DNA from: Dipetalonema caudispina
Taxonomy: Eukaryota; Nematoda; Chromadorea; Rhabditida; Onchocercidae
NCBI GenBank assembly: GCA_013365325.1
Contig: JABVXV010000010.1
Span: 186,001-250,000 of the forward strand
Length of the DNA: 64,000 nt
Direction of reading: 5' to 3'
In this document: in pieces, positions 53,602-64,000 of the stretch
How positions within the stretch are numbered: position 1 is the first letter of the stretch
Layout: every line of letters starts with the position of its first letter
The notes under the pieces: generated by a model
Seen by the model: only the letters and a program-made list of their open reading frames with translations
What the model was told of the DNA's origin: nothing
Databases searched by the model: none
Program-made: the position numbers and the translations under genes

Positions 53602-56600
53602 GTAAGCCTTCTCATTTACAAACATTTAGTTATCAATGCAAGTGCAAATGTAAATGGTCATTTATCCATTCTGGTCATCGAAGGTCTACAGATGATGGAA
53701 TCTGTTATAGGACAGGACAGCAAGAATATTTCCATATTGGAAATACGTTACTTCGAAGTCATTAACAATGACGCTTGCCATATATTATGGAAGCTTCCAG
53801 TGCTTTTCAGCACTTATCATTAGAGCATCAGAGTACTGCTTGTATTGCTATGGAGGCTAACTTCATATCAACTTTTTCGTTTGAGTTGTAGTTAAGTTTT
53901 ACACTTCTAAAACTAATCAATAAAACAATTGGACAGTCATATAATGGACAGCTACAGAATTAGACAGGACATAGATGGACAGTTATATAATAATCCCTCA
54001 AGTAAAGCTCATATTTTTTAGAAAAAAGTGCTCATGTGTAAATCATTTTCATATTAAAACTCTATTCATTTCCTTTCCATTCTCTCTGCAATAGGAGACA
54101 AATTTCTTAAATGAATGTTTTCAATACATTAGAAGGAATAAGTTTGTAGTATATAAATACAATAAATCGATCATTTCAAATTATTTATTTTTCTATAGCT
54201 TCCTTTCTTCTGCCTTTTCTGGAAAATTCATGAAGGAAAAAGCATAGTAAAATAAAGTAGTCGGAGTGATCGAAATTGCCGAATCCATCTATGCATGTCA
54301 CAATTGGGAAGGTAGAAGAGAAGAAGGGAAAGAAATGAAATTTGGGATGTAACTTTCAGAAAGAGAATCTTAAGAAAACATTTTTTTCAGTGAATGTAAT
54401 GAAAGAGTCTTATTAGCCTTGCAATATGTTGTAGAAAGAGCTCTTTTTCTTACAAATTTTTAAATTCAAAAACTAATTACTGAAACTATTTAATTGTCTT
54501 CATTTAGTTAGGAACAAATTAGATTTCATCCAACCTTTCGAATTAGGGTAACTCGAACCTTTCGAGTTACTCATTGCTTAACCATACAATCTCATTTCCC
54601 TTTGAAGGAAATCACGGGAATGGAAATTTTAGACTGATTAGTTGAAGTTGTATTCGTAATGTTTGTTAGGCACGGGAATGATCAGTTTAACGTTTTCATG
54701 TTTCTTTGAAATCGAAACGTTTCCCTAGTTTCAATTTAATTTCAAATTTGGAATACTGAAAACGAGTTATAGTAAAGGAATTCATATGAATAATTACAAG
54801 TCGTAAGGATTGCTTCTTTTGAATTTTTTCAATCTTCCATCAATTTTAGTCATCTGAACTATTTTCAAGCCAAAAATAGATCCGGGTTGTTCTTACAATT
54901 TATAGTGACTTTCGAAAAACTAACATTTTATCTATTTATACATTTTCAAGTCAAAATCACTGGCTTTGCCGAAAAATGACTCATTCAACGTTGCGACTAT
55001 TAAAAATCTCTCCTCACTAACAGGAGCGTAAATCACAATTTATTATAATGTAAAATGAGGATTATAATGCTAAATTATTAAAGATAATCGATGCCATCTG
55101 CAGGTCTCTCCAAAAAGTCATTTTTCTCTAGAACTCATGATCAAAGGGGATGATGAATGAAATATAACCTATAAAAATGAGGGAATAAGTGTGAGTTACT
55201 TCCTTATTGAAAAGAGCAGCTCGAACTAAGTGAATAAGTATGTGTTATCATTTGATAAAAAAACCATATTTATTAATATCCAAAATAGCTCTTTTTTTAA
55301 AAATGAAAAGAGTTGTTTCATCGAGAGAAAAATAATTCAAAAATCTTACATCGTTAAAAGTGAAGAAAAAAAAGTATTAATTTTTTTTTTTGGATGAAAA
55401 AATAACACAAACAATGATAAATATTTTTAGGAGTAAGATTAAAAATATGCATTTATAGTTATCACAATATCAGTAACAAAAGAACCACTTTTTCATGCAG
55501 CTCACCAATCTTCCGAATATTTTCTCATTTCCGTTATCGTCTAATGATGCTATCAGAGAAAAAAAAAAGTGACTGCTTGACTTATTCACTCACAATATGA
55601 AATTCCCAACCATATCCGAGAAATTGAAGGCCTCAAATTATGAATGATGAACGCGTTCAATAGGGAATACTGCGAAATACAACATTTTTCCACTAATCGC
55701 TTTAGAAGCGTTACGCATATTTTATCCGTTCGTTTCATCTCTCTTTCAACACTACCAATTAACCACTAACTTTATTCAGGCAAAAATTTTCACGAAAAAT
55801 AATTGTGCTTTTGTGCGAACCTAAAAAGGATGGATTGTCGACTAATAGTTTCTTAATTAAAGTCATACTATTTTTCCAGCTTTTTCTTTTTTTCGTTTTT
55901 TTGCTACCATTCTATGTATATGCGAACAACTGTCCAATTGTCCTTCTTTGGGATATTTCAAGGGAAACAATGTAAAATAGCGACTTCCGATCTCATACAT
56001 TTTCCTTAGAAGTTTTGCAGATTTATAATGTATTTGTTCCCTTCACCTGAGGTCATTTATCTGTCATGAATTCCTAAATTGTTTCCCACATCCTTAATAA
56101 GTTAATTAGAAGCTGAAATTTTGCAATAAAAATTCCTGAAGTGGATGAGAGAAGGGGGAACGGAAGAAAGGAAAGAAGGGAACTTCTTCCATCATATTTA
56201 CTTTAGAAAAGTTGAATGCTTTTCTGTTGATTGTTACGAGGTAGGAAATGATGTAACATTGTCGAAGCAAATCTATTTCAATAGCTTAACTTTCAAAAGA
56301 AGATCAAATTTTACTATTAGTGAGCAAATAATATGTAACATAAACAATATTCAAAGCTTATATTTTCAAGCAATAAGATTAATGTAAGGAGTGGCAATTA
56401 ATTTTAAACTACAAAAGTACATGAGGAGGAAGAAAACTATGATATAGCTCTTTTGTTAAAATGAGAGTAAAAATTTGCAAAATTATCGGAATTATTTTCG
56501 CACTCTTAATAAGCAATGCAAAATTTCCTCTATTTTCCTATAAATTACATAGCATTTGAAAGAGATTCAATCATGGATTTCGAACGTTTTCTACGGCAGA

Positions 56601-57745
56601 ATGGTATTTTCTCTCTAGGATCATAAAAATATCTCATGACAATGGGAAAGATTTCCTGGATTATGAAAAAACTTCATAACGTAGTAATATCGATTATCCA
56701 AAACACTTTTTGAAATTATAATCCTGTTAATTTTGCTTCAAATTTAGAATCTGTGAAATTTCTTCAAAAAAAAAAAAAGAAATTTGGCGAACCAGTAAAT
56801 TTCCTGAGATGATGATATGTGTAAGTAATGAAAACGTTAGGTTTTGAGTGGGATGGACACTGATGAATTTTTGCCAAGAGAAAGATATATGATTTTTGAT
56901 CACTGCTCCTTTCATCATTCCTATTTTTTTAGGCATGAAAGATTATTGATGATATTTTACAAAATGCTATATTAGCTGAAGTAGACCTTTAGCAGCTTAC
57001 TCTGTTCTTCTAAAGAAAGCCTAAGATTACAAAGTTATTCGGAAGATTCTTTAAAATCAAATTTTTAAAAAGAAAATTTTTTTTCACTTAGTAGACGACA
57101 GATTAGACTTTAAGTAACATATTCAATATTTAATTGTGTTCAAATTAAAGTTTTTCTTTTTTTTTTTATCCTAATTCATTACACAAATAGCTGTTAGTTA
57201 TCTTTATTAAGATATCATTTATATCAATTCCCAAATCAGTAAACTTTTGCAATTCCTTTTAAAATAAATATGTAGCAGCATTTCACGCTTTCAATCAGTA
57301 GCAATGTTCGTTCCGTAACATTGTCACTTTAGGTTTTTGGGATTTTCCTGGAACAGTAAAAACAGCATACTTAGAAATTGGAGATATATTCAACATGCTA
57401 AACTTTTTTACCATCAGTACGAGAGGGAGCAGGTGAAAACAGGTTAGCATAGGATAGGTTAATCTAGATGAACAAATCTTTCTATGACTCACCGACACAG
57501 TAATTTATGATATTTGTAAGGTAATTTATTTTAATTTTTTTGCACTTTTATCCAATTACGAATAGCGTTATGGACAATAAAAAAGTAGTACAGCGTTAGG
57601 TTTAACATTTTTGATTATACATTGCTTTTTACTTCCTAGCAAGTTTTCCATTTACGGTTGTATCTCTCTCATAAAACTTTTAACTTCCCTGTTTAATTCA
57701 TATTTCTAATACTTCTTACTGCTTACCCTTGTTTGATAATTACAG
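53602..57745. other. Non-coding stretch upstream of sad-1
   Basis: AT-rich with many homopolymers. Frames at 56145-56387 and 57295-57498 lack motifs and splice signals. If the exon at 53523-53601 is real this is a sad-1 intron. Confidence 0.5.
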
Positions 57746-57747
57746 AT

Positions 57748-60700
57748 ATGACAGCGGCAAGTAATGGTAGCGCAACGAATACAACTGTGGTAGCAGCGCT
57801 CTCCCACCAATCGCAATATTGTGGACCATATAAAATTGAAAAAACACTTGGAAAAGGTCAAACGGGTATGTTGTTCCTTTTTTCCATTCGTTTTAATTTA
57901 TTTAAGCTAACTCAGCTTTACCCTGCAACCAATAATCTACGTGAAAATGTTGTTCACTTATAGGACAAAAAGTGACTTTTGAAAGTAGTACCTTCAAATA
58001 CTATCAACCGACACATTCTTATTAATTATATCATACATTTACAAGGCTATGATATGTCTTAACCGTTCAATTATACTTCAAACTTGGACATTTAAACTAG
58101 TGAACCTAAGAATTCTAAAATTCATTATATATCGAACAGCACGATGAATACAATAATGCAAATACCTTATGATATGGATACCTTAGTTAGTCATCAGCAC
58201 ATTTTATTCCAAGTTGGACTGATGCTCCAATTTGGCTATGTTTTGCTGAGTAATTGTCAGTAATTGAAAATTGGTCCAATCTCTTCAGGAAAGGTTGCGC
58301 AATTGCGCAGTTATTCGTTGTTTGATCCTTGTAGGTTGGAACTTAAAATCATGCGGACAATATTTTGATCTTATCATTCACCTTAACCAGTTTGTCTCTA
58401 ATTATTTACTAATGATATTTCTTTTAAAATGATGAAATTCTCGAATTTTATTCATACACCCTAAGTAATTTAAAATCAAATCACAGAAAGGATTTAACGA
58501 TAGATGCATCATTTACTGCGTGCTAAAATTGATAAAATTATTCTAAGAAGCTAGAAATGATCAGTGGAGAATCTTTTTTTCCCTGATCCAGTATGAAACG
58601 ACGAGATGTTAGTGTTAAATAAAACTCTGTGCTACTTCATTTAAAAAAAAAAAGTTGAAGTTTGTAAGTATTTCAGCAACTTTGCGAAAATAGCTAATTG
58701 AGAGAAATCTTTAGAGAAATTTAAACTAAGAAAAATCTACAAGTCAATAATTGGGCAAAGTGAAAAACTAAAGAAATTGAAGACGTGAAATGAAAAGTAA
58801 GAAATTGCGATCAATTTGGAAATTTTTATTTCAAAGTTTAGAGATATGAGGAAAAACTTCTCAAAATTACTAAGGAATACTATTTGGATGGATTTAAGAT
58901 ATTTTTCTCTGAGAGATTGAACGCAAAGTGAACAGGAACAAAATTAGATGGAAATTTTACAAAAATTTTTCTCTTATTAAATATTACGCCTAAACGTATT
59001 TTTCTAATTTCAAAATTTAATAAATAGAGTACTTCAAATTACTTTTTAGTAGTTTCACCTAATAATCACTAACACTTCAAGCCTTCACATCTCCTGGTGA
59101 TTGCGCCGTTATCATGCCACACCAATAAAACAGACCGCTGTATATTGTCTATGATAAGAAATTAATGTTTGAACGAAAGTAAGATAACTGAATTTAAAAA
59201 GTCGTAGGAATAAAATACATATGTTTTGTTAGGTATTAACTGAAAAGAGTAGAATTTCTCCATCTCAAAAGAGTTGATTTTCGGAAGTACGTAAGTTTGT
59301 TTGCGACATTTCATTCTAATCAGTCAAAAAAAACTTTTTTTCTCTCTGTCGTCTCATGTTTGTGTTTACTTTGTATTCATATGCTTCCTATCCGTACGAA
59401 ATATTACCAGGAAGAAAGAAGTTTAACATTTGAGGTTACATTGTACTACATTTGGGAAGAATCGTTGATCCTTTCCTTTATTGATCATCTGATCGTTTCA
59501 TCCATAAAAATGTGTGTGTACGAAATTAAGCAATAAAAGAGAATTTATCGCTTTAAAGATATGGTAATTTATATGCCGGTTGTCTAGTGAATGAAATGAT
59601 TGCTTTTGGCATAAAACTATTTTGCTTAGCAATTAATACCGATCATTTTGCTCCATTTCTTCCATGTGTACTGGCCTAAACAGTCAATGTTGAGCTACTC
59701 TCTTAAATTTTCTTTATATTATTTCCAATCGTTAATTTACGGATCGAACTAAAATCGAACTTAATAACAACATTTTTATTTCTTCCATTTATTTGGAATT
59801 GGGAATGCAAGGTCTTATCTATTTATCCTAAGTTTACTAATTTCAAAATTTTATTATTTAATCAGGAAAAAGTGTCAATTTTTATTTGTCTAAAAACCCA
59901 TTAAACATTGTCACAGTGTTAGTACTAGTCGAATCTAACTTTTAGTTACTGCTTAGTTAGAATCAATTTTTACTAACCATTCAATCCTATTTTATCGTTT
60001 CTTTCGATCAAGATAAGACTTTATCGTATCTTATGATGGGATGAGACAGTTTTTAAATGCTAATTCAATAAAATAGTAATAAAGAAACATCTATCATTGA
60101 TTACTCAAATGAAAAAACACAACTGACGCATCAAAGGTCAAACTTACAATACTTCAATAATAGACATGTTGTCGAATCATCCCTATTATGCAGTGTTATA
60201 AAGAATTCCTGGAGGGAACCTTTGGGATATGAAATGCTCAGTGTAACAAAAAATCCCCCATTTTAGTCATTTCAAATATGGCGCAACAAATTGCCGGAGT
60301 GAAGAGTCAGATACATGCATATGGCTGTCACAAGTCACAATTTTAACTCGGCATATTTCCACTTGGGGTAATCCTCCGGAGGGATTTTCTTTTCTCAAAC
60401 TGCCGAACAATTTTACTTCGTGATGTAATCCAAAAATTAAAGTAATCGTTGAATATTTGAGATTAGAAAATGGAATGAAATCTAAGCGACTAATTGAGAA
60501 AATTAAGTTACAAATGATGATGTACAAGTGAACAACATATGTTTTCACTTGATAACATACTTCAAAATTAGCAAAGTTCATATGGGTGACATTTTTGAAG
60601 GTTAAAAGTCAATACAGGCAAATAAGATGACGAAATATTTAACACGAATATATCGATAGCCTCTTACCGATTCGTATTGTAACATTGTAGAAAGCATGAA

Positions 60701-63700
60701 ATGAAAGATGTAATAAGTTATTATCAATGGCCAACGATTAATGAGGCGGAAATAGTCATACACTATGAAAGTAAATGTTACAAATGAAAAAAAAAAAAAG
60801 AAAAAAAAGCAAACAATTTTTGAATGTGTATTGATAAGAGTGTGGAAAAAGTAAAGAAAAAAAAGGAAAGGGAAAAGGCGGGGGGGGGGGGGGGGGGGGG
60901 GGAGAAGAGTAGCGACAATGTCATTTCATCAGTCTTCATTACTCTTTGATGAATTGCTTATACAACTGTCTTTCATACTGCCAAATGAAAAGAACTGATG
61001 GAAAATTATTGATTTTAAGTGGCACTTACTTTTAACAGCTTCAAAATTTTTATAAATAATCTTTCTTTAGATTTTTGTAAAATAAAATGTGATCAGTTTT
61101 CTGTAACAACAATTTGTAAATTGATGCAGAACCTTAAATCGAGTATTTTATTTTAAAAAAACTAAAAAGAAGAAAGTTAATTTGAAAAGTATAAAAAATT
61201 CAATAAAAAAAAAAAAAAAAAGTCAAATTAAACAGGGACTACTAATATACATATAGTAGTATTGTTACAGCAGCATTTTAAACTGATGATAAATAGAAAG
61301 TCGGATGACTAATTGAAAATGGGTGTGAACTTTCTGCTATTTCCATCCCATTTAAAAACAGGTTGTGTGAGCTCAGCATTTTATGAATAAATAATAAATG
61401 TTATGAATAAATTAGACTCGGCCATTGAGCGTAAACCAGCATGGCATTTGCCAAGAAATTAAATTTCATACTAAAAATTTGCAAGAGAAGCAAGTTTATT
61501 GACCCCTGATTTATGCAGATTTTAGGTCTTGTGAAGACGGGGACGCATTGTATCACTGGTCGCAAAGTTGCTGTAAAAATTGTTAATAAAGAGAAACTTA
61601 GTGAATCGGTTCTGCAGAAGGTTAGTTTATGTACATTTAAAATATCCAACACAAAACGCAAATGTTCTCAACCTTTGAGCTATTCTTCGAAATTTATACC
61701 TTCACTTCGTAATCCCTAACACTGATACTTGCATCAAGAAGATAAATGAAGCATTTCAACCTGATTCGAGAATTAATCTGTCTTTCATGATGTAAAGTTA
61801 AACTATCGATATCCAGCAATGGACCAATAAAACGAAATCCTTTTTGATAACATAACTGATATCATTAGCCTCGTTCAAAAGTGCTCGATGTATACTGTGA
61901 AAATCATCATCAAAGATTACTCTCTTTTTTTGAGTATCAAAATTAATAAGATGGAAAAAATTTCTTCTTTACATTCTATTGAAATTTGCTAGCTATTTTT
62001 ATTTATACTTTAATTAATAGTAAGGAAGTGTTAGAAGGATATTTGCAGGTGGAACGCGAAATTGCTATAATGAAATTAATTGAACATCCAAATGTGCTTC
62101 ATCTTTACGATGTTTATGAAAACAAGAAATATCTGTTAGTTTTTTCCGAGTATTCCCCCGTACTTTTTTAAAATCTTCCAGTGAGCAAAATAATCGGTGC
62201 GATTCCAAGAAGGCATGATTGACTGTAAAAAATCAATCCACTTTTTTTTCTAAGCACTGCTACTTATGAAAATACCTATTTTTTAAAGAAAGCAAATTCT
62301 TTACATCCTTTATGTCATCTACAACTAAATATGTTTTTCTTTTTTAATCTGATTCAAGAGTTAGTCTGTTTTTCAAAAAATTTCAACAAAGATGTTGTAG
62401 GTATTTACTGCTAGAACATGTTAGTGGTGGTGAATTATTTGATTATCTAGTCCGGAAAGGTCGCTTGATGGCCAAAGAAGCACGAAAATTTTTTCGACAA
62501 ATTATTTCGGCGCTGGATTTTTGCCACGCTCATAATATATGGTTTGTTAAATAAGTTGTAGTGAGGCAGAATTGCTTTTAAAATGCTTTTGATACAAATT
62601 TTATCAGGATTTATCAGGTCCTGTTCATTTTTGATTCTCATAAGCATTAAAGGGATGTTGTTCGAACTTTCAAGCTTTAAAACTCTTTAATAGGTACTGA
62701 TTGGTACTCAAGTAACTTATTTCCTTTGTAAGTTTATGTAAATGACATCAACTGATTGACTACACTAATGATCAAGCAATACAGGACGGTCATAGGGAAT
62801 AAAATGATATCAATCATTTTGAATTTTTGCATTAAATTACCATGTGCAAGCGATAATGTTAATAATATCAGTTTGCTTATCGATGATGATTGGTGATTTT
62901 TATGCATTGAATGCATAAAGTGCCTGATGCAAATAACTTAATATTTTTGTTCCATGTGTGAACTATTAAGAAAGGATGCGAATTAAAAAAAATGATAAAG
63001 TAAAGAAGCATGCGTGATAGTATCAATTAGTTGTAAATATAAACCATGTCCAAGCGTGTTTCACTGAGATTTAAACAATTTCTACATTTTTAGGAACTTT
63101 ATTTTATAAGTTTTGCATAACACTTGATTTTTTAGCCATCGAGATCTGAAGCCTGAAAATTTGCTTTTGGATGATAGAAACAATATTAAGGTTTGTTTTC
63201 AAAAGTGCACACTATTATTTTCAATGATTGTCCAATTATTCTTAATTCTTTCGAGTATTATTTGTATGCTAATAAATAAAATACCATTTATGAATTTTTG
63301 AGATATTGAATGCGCAGTTGATACTGATAATTGATACAGTTTTGAATTCTTGTAAGCTCTTAGATGTCTTTTTTTTTCTCTTCTTTGAAACATAGTATGA
63401 ATATATTACTGAGAATGACCTATTTAACCTATTTCTAATACAGTGGAAAAGCTTGATAGAGGCATTTCAGGTTGCTGATTTTGGAATGGCATCCTTGCAA
63501 GTTGAAGGTTCTATGCTTGAAACGAGTTGCGGGTCTCCACATTATGCTTGTCCGGAAGTTATACGGGTATGTGGACGCATTGTTCATGACAATTTCACGG
63601 TGGCTTCAAATAAGTTTCATGAATTTTGGCAATGAACATATAATTTTGCAGACATAGTTCTTTTATGCCATTTTTCGTTTTTGCTGAAATTTCAAAATCT

Positions 63701-63926
63701 AACTTTGTATAGAAAATAATATCTTTGCTAAAATTTTTCAATATTTAAAAATACTCTTCATTAGTAAAAATAATGCGAAATCTAATTTTCTGGTATTGAG
63801 TAAAAAGGATCAAAGATGACATAACAAACGAATAATTTAAAAACGTATGATTTTTAGGGAGAAAAATACGACGGTAGAAAAGCTGATGTTTGGTCCTGTG
63901 GTGTTATTTTATATGCTTTATTAGTT
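57748..63926 (+). CDS. sad-1: SAD-1 / BRSK polarity kinase (first seven exons, runs off right edge)
   Basis: AMPK-related Ser/Thr kinase that controls neuronal polarity and presynaptic vesicle clustering in nematodes. Exons: 57748-57865, 61526-61620, 62049-62134, 62401-62541, 63136-63190, 63471-63566, 63858-63926; all in frame, 220 residues. After a short Ser/Thr/Ala-rich N-terminus comes [20 protein letters not shown] (glycine loop), [16 protein letters not shown] (catalytic Lys), [60 protein letters not shown], catalytic loop [25 protein letters not shown], activation segment [16 protein letters not shown] with the LKB1-type target Thr, and [20 protein letters not shown]. Nearly identical to human BRSK1/2 in these parts. 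The UBA, AMPK-like and C-terminal parts lie beyond the window. Start chosen at the ATG three bases after TTACAG, either a spliced-leader site or the acceptor for an upstream exon. Confidence 0.95.
57866..61525 (+). other. Large first intron of sad-1
   Basis: A 3.66-kb intron, by far the longest within any gene here. It contains A-runs (60785-60808, 61205-61221), a purine-rich patch and the poly-G tract. No exon-like frame was seen. Intron enhancers or alternative starts are possible but not shown. Confidence 0.7.
60880..60902 (+). repeat. Poly-G tract (23 G)
   Basis: Twenty-three uninterrupted G, preceded by GGAAAAGGC. Exceptional in such AT-rich DNA, and able to form a G-quadruplex on the plus strand or in the sad-1 pre-mRNA. 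Confidence 0.95.
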
Positions 63927-64000
63927 GTGAGTTTGTTTTTTTTTTTTGTTCAACAGTCAATGTGATCATTTTTTGTTAGCAAATAATGGTAGTATTTATA

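Overview
The window is nuclear DNA of a nematode, most likely a filarial or other spirurid worm. This is inferred from very AT-rich sequence, many small introns (about 60 to 500 bp) with GT...TTTCAG/TTTTAG borders, likely spliced-leader acceptor sites a few bases before start codons, and proteins that look like C. elegans / Brugia orthologues. I see no bacterial operon, no virus and no intact transposon. All gene models were built by hand by joining exons by reading frame; I ran no search.

Layout, left to right. (1) 716-4259, minus: 5' part of a DYRK-family kinase, mbk-1, running off the left edge. (2) 4.3-15.6 kb: intergenic or 5' regulatory DNA of mbk-1, with microsatellites and one CpG-richer island near 11 kb. 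(3) 15.6-21.2 kb, plus: a 16-exon secreted Ser/Thr-rich protein with cysteine-rich ends, not recognised. (4) 24.2-25.2 kb, plus: ift-20, an intraflagellar transport gene with a full-consensus X-box (RFX/DAF-19 site) 175 bp before its ATG. (5) 27.3-28.6 kb, minus: a LITAF-domain membrane protein, with a strong 24-bp hairpin just upstream. (6) 28.8-37.7 kb: gene-poor DNA with duplications, inverted repeats, two terminator-like hairpins and two orphan exon candidates. (7) 37.8-46.9 kb, plus: a 25-exon ankyrin/BTB protein of the ABTB2/BTBD11 family, including a GC-AG intron. (8) 47.8-50.7 kb, minus: a 9-exon ethanolamine/choline kinase, convergent with the ankyrin/BTB gene. (9) 50.7-57.7 kb: mostly non-coding, with a GC-richer CAG-repeat segment and a well-formed candidate upstream exon of the next gene. 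(10) 57.7-63.9 kb, plus: the first seven exons of sad-1 (BRSK polarity kinase), running off the right edge; its first intron holds a 23-base poly-G tract.

The genes do not form an operon or one pathway. Two (mbk-1, sad-1) are kinases known from neurons, ift-20 works in sensory cilia, and the others concern phospholipid synthesis, endosomal membranes, ubiquitin-adaptor-type scaffolding and the extracellular matrix or surface. The most informative non-coding signals are the ift-20 X-box, the hairpin before the LITAF gene, the peptide-conserving inverted repeat at 29.3-29.5 kb and the candidate extra exons of sad-1 and of the secreted protein.
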